Below, piece after piece: positions 23,088-33,572 of a stretch of DNA of 64,000 bases. Positions within the stretch are counted from its first letter, which is position 1; the number at the start of each line of letters is the position of its first letter. This DNA is from Stramonita haemastoma. Lineage: Eukaryota; Mollusca; Gastropoda; Neogastropoda; Muricidae. Below the pieces are notes generated by a model. The model did not search any database, was not told where the DNA came from, and saw nothing but the letters and a program-made list of their open reading frames with translations. The position numbers and the translations under genes were made by a program. Where the stretch lies: the NCBI GenBank assembly GCA_030674155.1, contig CM060317.1, forward strand, positions 47,617,135 to 47,681,134. Reading direction: 5' to 3'.

Positions 23088-23450
23088 TAGGCTAGTGCTT
23101 GGGATAAGGAGATATTTTGCATATGCGGCCCTATTTTCCTACCATGAAGGTAGCCCCATTCCCACTTCAGGAATATATGCTGGGTATGTTCATGTTTCCA
23201 TAACCATCGAACATTGACATGGGTTACGAGATCTGTCACATGCATATTTGATCTTCTCCCTGTGTACATATATATATACACAAAGGGAATTCAGGCACTG
23301 ACAGATGTGCGCTTGAAGTTGACGTAAGAGTTTGTAGAAATCCCCACCCTTAATTTGCCAGGCGCCACCAAGATTCAGACTCATGACTCTGTGGACACAT
23401 GGGATTGAAGTTGAATGGTCTTAACCGCTCGGCTATAGCGTTCGTCATAC
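23088..23450 (-). mobile_element. SINE family C copy
   Basis: Read on the minus strand, the tRNA-like head is near 23,445 (ccgagcggttaagacc). It is followed by a body with gaacattgacatgggttac (plus-strand form) and a tail ending ctaggagc plus A-run at 23,070-23,090. The same layout is at 53,215-53,650. Confidence 0.7.
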
Positions 23451-23649
23451 AACCTTATGATGAACACAAATGCACCATTCCAGACGTGAATGTTCATATG
23501 CAGTAAGTGTCGTAGCAAGACAGAGGTTAGGCTGTGGTGTTCAGATTCCTCACTGACCTGTTGGCTATGGTCTATAAAAACGTGAGGGGTTTTACCTGCA
23601 CACAATGAAAGGGATAGAATGAGAGGATAAAAGACGCATGTTCCAGATC

Positions 23650-23935
23650 AGGATTTTCTTGTCGTTCCTCAGCTAGAGCTCCAAGGTTCACCAATGGTCA
23701 GATTTTGCCTATGTGACTGTTTACCCACCATTAATTTAAGGTAGCTGATCTGTCCATAGAATTTGCGAGTGCCTAAAAAGCTGTAGAAATTGCTTGATGT
23801 TTTATGCCGACAGTTCAGGATTATTTGAACATTCCAGATTTTGAAGGGGGTGATGTCTAAACGCAGCATCAGTGTGCATGTGGTTTTGTATATTTTGTCA
23901 TCTACTCCCACCGTCATGCAATGGTCTGAAAGACT
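23650..23935 (-). mobile_element. SINE 3' module fragments (families B/C)
   Basis: The plus strand shows cgttcctcagctagagctcc...ttcaccaatggtcagatttt...aaggtagctg (the C-type 3' module) and, at 23,855-23,930, gatgtctaaacgcagcatc...ttttgtcatctactcccacc (family B body). Confidence 0.6.
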
Positions 23936-24101
23936 GGCTGTTTTGGCCTGGTTGTATGTTAAATTTTACAGTGTTGTATGAATGTGTGCTTTTCTTTCCA
24001 TTCCTGGACCATTTTTCTTCCTTTTTTTTTTTTTTTTTTTTGGTCATATGCAATAAAGAAAGTTGACGCATACGTATGTTTGTGTGCATGTATGTGGACA
24101 G

Positions 24102-24180
24102 CAAGGGGAGGACATATCCGACAAGGAACAGAACGATGCGCTGTCGATGCTACAGGAGAGCATCAGTAACAATCCTCTGG
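24102..24180 (+). CDS. kinase gene exon 14
   Basis: The acceptor is tatgtggacag, phase 0. It encodes QGEDISDKEQNDALSMLQES then ISNNPLG and ends CTGG|gtgagt in phase 1. The last 22 bases and the donor are the seed of the array that follows. Confidence 0.75.
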
Positions 24181-24775
24181 GTGAGTTCTGTGCTGTGTCT
24201 GCTGGCATTTCTGTTTAGCATCAGTAACAATCCTCTGGGTGAGTTCTGTGCTGTGTCTGCTGGCATTTCTTTTTAGCATCAGTAACATTCCTCTGGGTGA
24301 GTTCTGTGCTGTGTTTGCAGGCATTTCTGTTTAGCATCAGTAACATTCCTCTGGGTGAGTTCTGTGCTGTGTTTGCAGGCATTTCTGTTTAGCATCAGTA
24401 ACAATCCTCTGGGTGAGTTCTGTGCTGTGTTTGCAGGCATTTCTCAGCATCAGTAACAATCCTCTGGGTGAGTTCTGTGCTGTGTTTGCAGGCATTTCTC
24501 AGCATCAGTAACAATCCTCTGGGTGAGTTCTGTGCTGTGTCTGCTGGCATTTCTCAGCATCAGTAACAATCCTCTGGGTGAGTTCTGTGCTGTGTTTGCA
24601 GGCATTTCTCAGCATCAGTAACAATCCTCTGGGTGAGTTCTGTGCTGTGTTTGCAGGCATTTCTCAGCATCAGTAACAATCCTCTGGGTGAGTTCTGTGC
24701 TGTGTTTGCAGGCATTTCTCAGCATCAGTAACAATCCTCTGGGTGAGTTCTGTGCTGTGTCTGCTGGCATTTCTC
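24159..24775 (+). repeat. 11-copy array of exon 14 3' end plus splice donor
   Basis: AGCATCAGTAAC(A/T)(A/T)TCCTCTGG|GTGAGTTCTGTGCTGTGT begins at 24,159 (functional) and repeats at 24,217, 24,275, 24,333, 24,391 (58-bp period) and then 24,446 to 24,721 (55-bp period, after loss of three bases in the spacer). All copies keep GTGAGT. Many spacers also carry tgtttgcag, an acceptor-like string. Confidence 0.96.
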
Positions 24776-24984
24776 ACCCAACACTTGTCTCTGTTTTCTC
24801 CCCCCAACTCCGTGAAGAGTCCCTGGGGCCCAGTGCACAATGGCAGCTGATAGAGAGAGAGATCTTCCCTCTTGACGGTCACAGGCGAAGTGCTGGGTAT
24901 TTTCTTATCATCCACTTCACTGCTCATAGCTTGCCTGCTCTTCTACATAAGGTGGACGAGGTGTTCACATGTCAGGGAAATGTT

Positions 24985-25200
24985 TCACAGGCATTCACAT
25001 TTGGGATATCAGTCTGTAGTCTCATCCAAGGACATCCGAGGGAATGGAGTTGGAAACTGTTAACTCCAGGGTAGAAGTCCCTTCAGGCGGACATCTCTGC
25101 GGCAACTCGAGTCCACATCATCACTGTACATGTCAGTTCCCATGTCCAGTGCTCTACCCTCTAGATCACTTGGCTCTGCTCGCGGAGCAGCCAGCACTAA
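24985..25200 (-). mobile_element. SINE family B head fragment
   Basis: The complement shows a tRNA-like head (gatctagagggtagagcactgg) at about 25,150-25,175. The ctggagttaac and tctcatccaagga modules follow toward 24,990. Confidence 0.6.
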
Positions 25201-25756
25201 GAAACTTTTTCAATGGCTGTCCTTTGCCAGATTGTACTGAGCACTGCTTGTGTCGGCTTTAACTATTATTATCTTGAAGAGTTTTAAAATTGTGCCTCTC
25301 GGCTGCGTTTAGCTTTGCAAAAACTGTGCAGTGAGGATTTGTTTTCCATCGCTGAATGAATATATACGAAGAGGAAGTCATGTACAGAACTAAAAGAAAA
25401 ATGTTTCTAGAGTTTTCCTGTCACACAACGCAACCCCTCCACCATTTTCAACAGGCACTTTAAAGCAGGGATGAAAACCCACATCACCCTGTTGAAATGC
25501 AGCAGCTTTGACAAATGGCAAGTGCGCTTGGCCCATAGTTTTACATTGAACATGTTTCAGAGGACAACCTCAAGTACAAAAATTTTTTGTGTAGATATTT
25601 TAACCATTCTCTAAGAACACTTTCCTGACAAGCACATGAGTCAAAAGTTTAGGGGAAAAGTAAGGTCGTTTAAGACTGTAAACTACGATGTGAACGTTAG
25701 TGTAGCTATTTGTCTTATCTGCTGTAGGAACTTTTCCAGTAACAAGGTTATTTACT

Positions 25757-25790
<34 letters not shown>

Positions 25791-25795
25791 GACAG

Positions 25796-25905
25796 GAGGT
25801 CAACGGCTGGTGTTTGAGAACGCGGAGGGGGTGTTCTTGTTTGACATGCGCGTTCTCAGCAACAACAAAGGCTGGAAGGAACTGGCCACGACCTTCCGTT
25901 GCAAC
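25796..25905 (+). CDS. kinase gene exon 15: NIK C-terminal domain, first part
   Basis: It follows a (TG)n tract and the acceptor tatgtggacag; phase 1 gives G|GA. It encodes GQRLVFENAEGVFLFDMRVL then SNNKGWKELATTFRCN. It aligns with vertebrate NIK QIQSLNGEHLHIREFHRVKV in the conserved C-terminal domain. The donor is gtcagt at 25,906, phase 0. Confidence 0.85.
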
Positions 25906-26071
25906 GTCAGTAAAACTTGTTGATCTGCTGTGTGTTGTTTTTCTTTTATGGCATGATGTGATTCTTTGTCTCACTTTAGTTTCTGCTTTTTTTTGGGGGG
26001 GGGAATCCTTGGCTAGAGCTCCATACACTTGCAATGAATAACAAAACGATGCAACATCTTTTCAGTTTGGT

Positions 26072-26389
26072 TTATACTACATGAGCCGCCGCTGTGGCCT
26101 AGTGGTTAGGGTGTTGTACTCGTAATCTAAAGGTTGCGGGTTCGATCCCAGCTATTCCGCTATGGCGTTGTGCCCTTGGAAAAGGCACTTTACGGCTATT
26201 TTCTCACCCCACCCAGGTGTAAAAGGGGTACCAACCTTGTGTTGGGGGTTAATCCTGCGATAGACTGGCGTCCTATCCAGGGGGGAGTCTATGACTCTCA
26301 GTCGCTTAACGCCACAGAAACCGGGATAAGCACCGGCCTGATGAGCCTTATGGCTCGGGACAGACTTTAACTTAACTTATACTACATGA
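26072..26389 (+). mobile_element. SINE family A copy with 13-bp target-site duplication
   Basis: The tRNA-derived head has an A-box region (tagtggttagggtgttg) and B box (GGTTCGATCCC). The body contains aaaggcactttacggctatt and ccggcctgatgagcc and ends actttaacttaac. It is flanked by TTATACTACATGA at 26,072 and 26,377. Confidence 0.92.
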
Positions 26390-26689
26390 CATTTAAAAAA
26401 TTCCAAAAAGTAACTTAGGACTGAAAGGGCTAATAATCAGAATATCATAAAATTGTGTGTGTGTGTGTGTGTGTGTGCATTTCTGCCTTTCATTCCTATG
26501 TTTCTGTGTGTAACTTTTTCTATTGGGTTTGCCTTCTAACCCCCTCCAGCCTGTTGCCCTTTGAATTGACTGTACATGGTGCTTAATCGGCCCCACATCC
26601 CTGACAAATCATCTCCTTTTTCACGTGTTTTTCTTTTGTCTCCTCATCTCTAAATCTCAATGAAAGACACAAACACACACACACACATG

Positions 26690-26701
26690 CGCGCGCGCAC
26701 A

Positions 26702-26775
<74 letters not shown>
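26690..26775 (+). repeat. (GCAC)n/(CA)n microsatellite
   Basis: gcgcgcgcacacgcacgcacgc... passes into pure (CA)n. Confidence 0.95.
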
Positions 26776-26777
<2 letters not shown>

Positions 26778-27341
26778 AAATGTCTATAGTTTGGCTCAGG
26801 ATCAGGTTTATTCATTGGGTGTTTCCATTGTTGCAAACAAAACTGAAGATCAACAACTGCAGGTGACACTATCGTGTGTTGTAAGTGAAAATGTTGTACT
26901 AAAGAGCTGTGTCTGTGTGTAGGTAGCCCATTTTTATTTGATTTGAATGACAGTATCTAGCTATGGTATCAGGCACAAAATAGCTAAGTGATCAGAGAAC
27001 TCGCTTTCCCCCAGACAGCATTGAGCGTGGTTACTAAGTGGATGTGCGACCGTTTGCAAACCTTGGCTTCAGTACAGTCCCCAAGTTCACCCAGGTGTAA
27101 ATGGGTACCTGCCCTCATTAGGGTCAGGGAAGGTAAAGCAGAGAGGGAGAGGAGATGGACGCCACCCTCAATGTGCTGACCCAGAGAAGCCGAGGTCTCT
27201 GTCGCCTCACTCCCCTATGACCACATAGGTTATGGGACACCTACCGTTACCTTTTTTTTATCGGGCTTCGGTCGGTTTTTGTGTAACTAATTATTGACAT
27301 TTTAGGAAGATTTTGAATGTTCTGCCAAATGTTTGCTGCAG

Positions 27342-27512
27342 GTGAAAGGGGCTGGGTTCCATCACTTCACGCTGGAGAAGCAGGATGGGTCCCCGGTGAA
27401 CATTTGGGATCCTTACTGTTCCACCATCACTGTCGTCAGGGTCATCGAGGTGACTGAGGAACAGGAGGACGTGTGGAGCATCTGCTGGTGTGACAACCAT
27501 GTGGTGTATTAG
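27342..27512 (+). CDS. kinase gene exon 16: NIK C-terminal domain, last part, and stop
   Basis: The acceptor is tgtttgctgcag, phase 0. It encodes VKGAGFHHFTLEKQDGSPVN ... TITVVRVIEVTEEQEDVWSI ... CDNHVVY and a TAG stop. FTLEKQDGSPV matches FSLVTKDGQPV of vertebrate NIK, and the W-x-x-x-W spacing near the end resembles FAWSWRV. This supports NIK rather than another MAP3K. Confidence 0.88.
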   Translation: MKGAGFHHFTLEKQDGSPVNIWDPYCSTITVVRVIEVTEEQEDVWSICWCDNHVVY

Positions 27513-28420
27513 GCAGCACGTTTTTCTGTCGTTCCGTTTTCGTGGTTTTCCTTCCTGGTTTCGGTTGACTTTATCTTGGGTTTATTTTTACTGTTATGTT
27601 TCACTTGATTTTTGTTCTGTTTTGTTCGCTGTTTTTTTTTTCTCTCTCTCTCTCTCATCATTTTAAATTTTGTTGATTTTATTGCGTTTTTCAACTGTTT
27701 GATGATTCTGTTGATTGATTTTGTTTTAAATGCATCTGGAGTATGCTTACAGGTGTACTTCTTTGTAATGCATGATTTTGAGTGTGGTATGAAATAAAGG
27801 TGGTTGGGTTTTTTCTCCTTATACAACCTAATAGAGCTATATAGGCATCCATGAATTGCTGAAATTTATAAACATTTAAGGGATTACATGTTTCAGTCTT
27901 TTTGTTGTTGTTGTTTTGATTTAATGTCTTGCAAATTGACTTTATAGAGTTGCTGGATGGCATTTCTAAATGATGAAACATTTTTGTGGCGTTCATGCCA
28001 CAGTGCATATTTCCTTTGAATTCAAAATGTGCTTTTGTGTAGTTATTGGAGTACATCTTTTTATGTGTGCTTCTGCAGATTTGTTTGTCATCATAATGTT
28101 ACAGAATTGGTTATAACAGAATCAGTCGTTAACATGCTAAAACTGTACAGCCATGGCAAGGACTCAAAAGCGTTGGAAAACCAAATGTTGAATATTACCA
28201 AACTTTCACTAGCCTTAATTAACTGTTAGGAAAAATATTCTGATGGGGCCCATGGAAAGTAAGATAATTTTAACCTCATTTGAGCCAACGTAATTGAATT
28301 GAAAGCCACCATAGTTGAATTGAAATGCTTCTGTGTTATGTTTTTAGTTTTTTTTATATTCCGCATCCCAGCGGTTGTATCTCAGCTTGTTAATAAATAC
28401 CTCCATATATTCTGACTTTT
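27513..28420 (+). other. probable 3' UTR of the kinase gene with two poly(A) signals
   Basis: AATAAA occurs at 27,793-27,798 and 28,392-28,397, the latter followed by a T-rich stretch. No coding signal is visible. Confidence 0.5.
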
Positions 28421-30930
28421 AAGTTTTCATTACACAGTTTTGAAATCTGAGATGATGCTTTAGAGCAAGAGCAAAGGGGTGGTTTTCCAGATGGTAGTTA
28501 CAGTTTTTCTTCTGAAGTGATTTTACCAGGCAAAAGCAACCATCCATCCTAAGCTGACTTTTCTTTTCTTTTTTTCAAGGGGTAGGGTGGCATTATTTTT
28601 TAATTGGTATGCATATCATTTTCTGTGACTTCATCTTGAGGGGTTTTGGGATTTTGGGGGGGATTTTATGGATGAAAGGTAAATAGGTCTGGTTTTCACA
28701 TATTTTATTCTTGGTCAACCATTTTAACAGGTGTGATTTCAATATTAGCTTCGGTTACTGTATGCTGCAGGAGTGTATGATTTCACAAGTTCTTTGGGAT
28801 ATCATGTTTACTTTATGGACATTGGAGTACATCTGTTGTGTGTACTTCAGAATCCACTTTTTGCTGCAGAGAAATTGGTTTACTTCTCAAGATCAGGTTT
28901 GATGATAATTGATTACCTTTGTATTTTGAATTGTGTATACTATTTTCTTACATATACAGAAGTGTATTGGTGTGACTTGCTTTAAATATTACAGGAATAT
29001 TTTTGGTTATTTTTTAAAGTTTCATATTGAAGCTTTTGACTTTTTGTTGCTTATTTTGTTTCAGCATATTTTCAAGTGTGAAATGAGTTGAAAAATCATT
29101 GATGTACGTATTTCCAACAATGCTTTTCTTAATCAGATAGGAGTATATATGGCCAGATGTATACTTCTGCATCGTTGTATGTGGGGGGGGGTGTTATAAT
29201 TATACTACGCTTTTTGGCGTTTCCCCACCATCTGTTTTAGAAAGGGTATTCAGAAATTTCTTGTATTTAAAATTGATATTTCAAGATATTTGCTTCTACT
29301 TCTTTTCTTTGAGATTAGCAGTTGTCATTTTTAAGCAGAAGTTTCATAGAATACTTTAACACTTTTTTATTATTATTATTAAATTGGTGATGCTGTTTGG
29401 TGATGGCATATGTATTACGATTTGGTATTTTATGAACAAAGTGACAGCCTACATCCATGATAGTTGAAAGATGTTTGGGCTGATCTTTTCCATGTCTAGT
29501 GCATGTCATTGATCAGTTTCAACCAAAAAGGCTTTGGCACTGCTAGTTTTCCTTGATTATGGTACTGTTTTCTGACCATAGCAGTTGATTATGGTACTGT
29601 TTTCTGACCATAGCAGTAATCAGAAATACTTGTTCAATGTCTTTTTTTCCTCCCAACATGGAGTCCATGTGCTCAGCTGCTGATTTAAGAAACTCACATC
29701 AACACCAAAAGGGATCATGGAATTCCAAATGTGTACTAGAACTGCTGCTCTCCTGCCTGTTTCTTCATGTGGTTATATGTGGTTCCTGCTCAAAAAGAAA
29801 CTTACAGTGGAGGGGAAAGATTTGACTAGAAGGTGATCTATGTTTGTAGTCATACTTCAGCTGGAAAGAATATGTGACCCTTTTTATCAAGAAACCCAGA
29901 TCTCTCGGAGCTAGACAACAGGTTTTTCAAAGAAAAAGTCCCTTTCCAGCAAATGTTTCTTCCCACAAGCTCTTACAGTCTATGCCACCTCTAGGTCTAT
30001 TTCTGTATGCTCTTTTGCTGCCAACTTTTTCATGACCCAGACTCAAATATGCCTTCAAGTCTTCATTGAAGTCCAGACAACATAAAACCTTTATACTACA
30101 GAGAAACCTGTTATCAGTAGGGAAATTATGCCTAATGAAGTCTGTTTGTTCTGCCTTAACTAGATCCAGTTAGAATACATTTCACCCAATTTTGCATTGC
30201 TTATAGGACTGTGGTCCTCGTTTGCCATTGTCCTACTTGTCATGTCTGGAGTTTTATCTTTTGCTTCTTCTGTGTTGCAGATGTTTGGTGGTAATTCAAA
30301 GCCATGTTCAAAAGAAGGTATTTTGCTTGAGGGGGAGGGGGGGGGGTCATTCTCTAGCAGCAGCCCCTACCGCTTTTTTTTTTCCAAAAGCTTTTCTGAT
30401 TTCATGCCTCGAATGCGGAAAAGGTAGATTGAAGGATTATTTCTTCATTCATACTTCTTGCTGTTTTTCTATTAGGGATTTTTTTTGTCTCTACTTGTCT
30501 CCATTCACAATTCCATCATCAAAAGAATTTCTCACATTCCAGTAACCAGTCATTTGGTACGTGGTGATATTACTTCCTGCCACTGTCATTCAGATTTCGA
30601 AGTTTTGTGGAATGTTAGAATAGGAAGTAATAAAGCTGGTCCAAAAAAAATTTATTTATTTTTTTTAATAAATAAAACAAAGCTGATCAAGATCCATGAC
30701 ATGTCTCTGCCTCCACAGCCATGTGAGCATCACTATTTCATCACATCCTCCTCTTTTTTTCTTAATTAAGGTAATAGACCCTGAAAGAAATAAAAAGTGC
30801 ATTACTAAGTACAATGCTGCCTTTTGTGAAGTGAATAAGGTGTGGTATGAAAGTTTGTATCATGTGAAAACAAAATGAGTGAAAGCAGTAGAAATTCCTA
30901 TCATTCATAAGACTGCATCTGCCAAACTTA
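28421..30930. other. intergenic, AT-rich, no gene seen
   Basis: Nothing recognisable as an exon or mobile element. There is a short tandem duplication at about 29,551-29,615 (ttgattatggtactgttttc repeated), and scattered T- and G-runs. Confidence 0.5.
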
Positions 30931-30934
30931 CTCT

Positions 30935-31110
30935 TTTGTTTTTTGCTGCCTTGTCTTCTGTGACGTCCCTGTCTTGCTGTTCCCACACCGCTCATTTCAA
31001 TTCCCCGCCACTGCCATACCCTGATCCGTTGGGTCTTATCCTCAGGGTCTGGAGTCCACAGGGAGCCTATCAATATTAGGCCGCCATGGGACTTCTGCTG
31101 GGTCACTTTG
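30935..31110 (-). repeat. dispersed repeat shared with 7,430-7,550
   Basis: It is complementary to the intron 4 repeat over about 90 bp, and extends to about 31,105 with further sequence (ctcagggtctggagtccac) not seen at the other copy. Confidence 0.75.
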
Positions 31111-31459
31111 GTGATGTTCAGTGGTGCCTGTTCTGATCTAACATATGCTGGACAACACCTCTAAGCCCCTTACTAACGACAGTATTAGCTCAGTCATGGA
31201 GCCAGATTGAGTGAGTCACCCACCTGAGGTGGCGACCACCACAACGTCCCTCCAACGACTGTCCCCCCGTGAACCCCCAACCCTAAAGGCTTTGACACAA
31301 ACTCACCACGGGCACAGAAGTGTATAGGCAAACAGAATCTGAGGTCACCACAAGACCAGAGTAACGGGGGCCACTGAATCAGAGGCAATTTTTATTATTG
31401 CATGATGATCAGTGGTGATGAGGATGATGTAATGACGCTACTGTGGAAGTGCATCTGCT

Positions 31460-31775
31460 TTGAGACTACTTGACAGGGTTATACTCTATGCTTACTTTCA
31501 TAATATATCCCGGCATCATTCGGTCCCAAGAGATACAGACACCTGCAGTGTTGGTCAAGTAATTTGAGCAACACTCAAATTCACGTCCATAAAGTGTATG
31601 AAGCTCGACTGTGTCATCCCACTCTCCCCACCGAGCCCACAGCACACTCGCTCTGGGTAGGAGCCGGCAGTAGTCCAAAAAATCCCTATGGCTCCTATGG
31701 GAATCGAACCCGCGACCTTCCAGTCCGAAATCCAAAGCCCTAACCACTGCGCCAAGGCGGCTGGCACCAAACTTA
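31460..31775 (-). mobile_element. tRNA-derived SINE, family D
   Basis: The minus strand reads ggcgcagtggttagggcttt (A-box side), then gtcgcgggttcgattccc (B box GGTTCGATTCC), then an unrelated body of about 220 bp to 31,460. It differs from family A in both head and body. Confidence 0.75.
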
Positions 31776-32815
31776 CTCTTGAATAATGATCCAGTGCTGC
31801 GCTAGTTACTTTTGGATTCCCTGCCCTGCTGTTTGATAACAGACTGAAAATCACTCATTGTCACCCGTCCAACTTCGTCACCATGCAGCAGATACAGAGT
31901 TTTCTCTTTCACACTTGTTGCCCTCACAATCCTTATGGTTGTAGATGAGGCAAAGGCATGTCTTCATCAGTTGCAGTGAGTGCAATGCTTCAAGTGGCTA
32001 ATACAAACATTTGGCAGACTACAGCCGAGGGCTTAGCACCAACAACTGATCCTCACTCGCATCCACTTCTGAATAATGAAAACCAAAGATTTCATTGATA
32101 AAGGAATCATCATGTGTATTTTCTTACATAAAAGGGAGGTAAAGACAGGCAGAGAATGCTGATAATAAAATGGATGGCCTCACCTTCTCATTTTCTATTA
32201 CCTTTTTTAAACATGGCAGAAAACTGATTAACAACATACAACAGAGAAACACGACTTAGAGACATCCATTCTTCATGACGTAGAGCAATCCATTCTTATC
32301 TCATCAAACAAAACATGATCATGGAGAACAGGGAAAAAAAGTCCCAAAAAAAGGAAACTAGAGAGTCACAGTAAAACAGAGTGATAATGACAGGAGGGCA
32401 GAGACAAGCCAGGTTTGATACTACAACACGGCTGCTCAAAACGGGGAAAATCTGACTCTTTAGTTGGCGGCTGGCACTGCACTCCGTAACCCGAAATTCC
32501 ATCCCACCGCTAGGCTAGGCCTATCTAGGGCACCGCGCGGTCAGGGGTCAGAGTCCAGCATCTGGCGATGCTGCTATACTTTCCTTCTTTGCTGTCTATT
32601 AGCCACTGAGCAAATTTCTGTATGAAAGGCATTTTGTACCATACGCTGCCGGATTCCCATGATTTTTTACAATGATCATACTTCAGTGAACAAAACTTCA
32701 ATACTTGCTTTACCTGTTTGTGGTAACTTTGTTGGTGTTTGTTTTTGTTAACTATTTAAAAAAAATATTTTAAAACAATTGTCTCTCTCAAGAAACAAAG
32801 CCCGAGTGTCAGCTT
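31776..32815. other. intergenic, no gene seen
   Basis: No exon-like or repeat structure is identified beyond A-rich patches. Confidence 0.4.
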
Positions 32816-32819
32816 GTTG

Positions 32820-32879
<60 letters not shown>

Positions 32880-33010
32880 TGGTGTGTGTGCATGCGCGCA
32901 TGCATGCGTGAGTGCTTGCGTGCCTTGCGTGCATACGCATATCAGTGTGTGTGTGCATGCATGTGCACGCATGTTTGTGCGCGGGCATGTGTGTGTGAGT
33001 GAGTGAGTGA

Positions 33011-33076
<66 letters not shown>

Positions 33077-33124
33077 GTGTGTGTGTGTGTCGCGTGCGCG
33101 CACGCGCATGTATATTTCTGCGGC

Positions 33125-33218
<94 letters not shown>

Positions 33219-33227
33219 CCTGTGTGT

Positions 33228-33300
<73 letters not shown>

Positions 33301-33349
33301 GTGTGTGTTTCTGTAGCAATAGAGAGAGAGAGAGAGAGTGTGTGTGTGT

Positions 33350-33417
<68 letters not shown>

Positions 33418-33487
33418 GTGTGTGTTTCTGCAGCAATAGAGAGAGGGAGAGAGAGAGACTGTTCCTCTGTGTATGTATGTGTGTGTA

Positions 33488-33568
<81 letters not shown>

Positions 33569-33572
33569 CTCT
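32820..33572 (+). repeat. compound (TG)n / (GA)n microsatellite block
   Basis: About 750 bp of alternating pure (TG)n and (GA)n tracts. Three internal segments begin with a tttctg(c/t)(g/a)gcaata(c/g)agag motif (33,115, 33,308, 33,425), so the block itself has arisen partly by larger-unit duplication. Confidence 0.95.

Noticed and set aside
12916..24775. CRISPR-like reading of the regular arrays (64-bp units, 55-58-bp units)
   Set aside because: Head-to-tail repeats without unique spacers, in introns of a eukaryotic gene.
29637..31079. Small open frames (60-107 codons) in the intergenic region
   Set aside because: No codon bias, domain, splice signal or conservation cue; expected by chance in AT-rich DNA.
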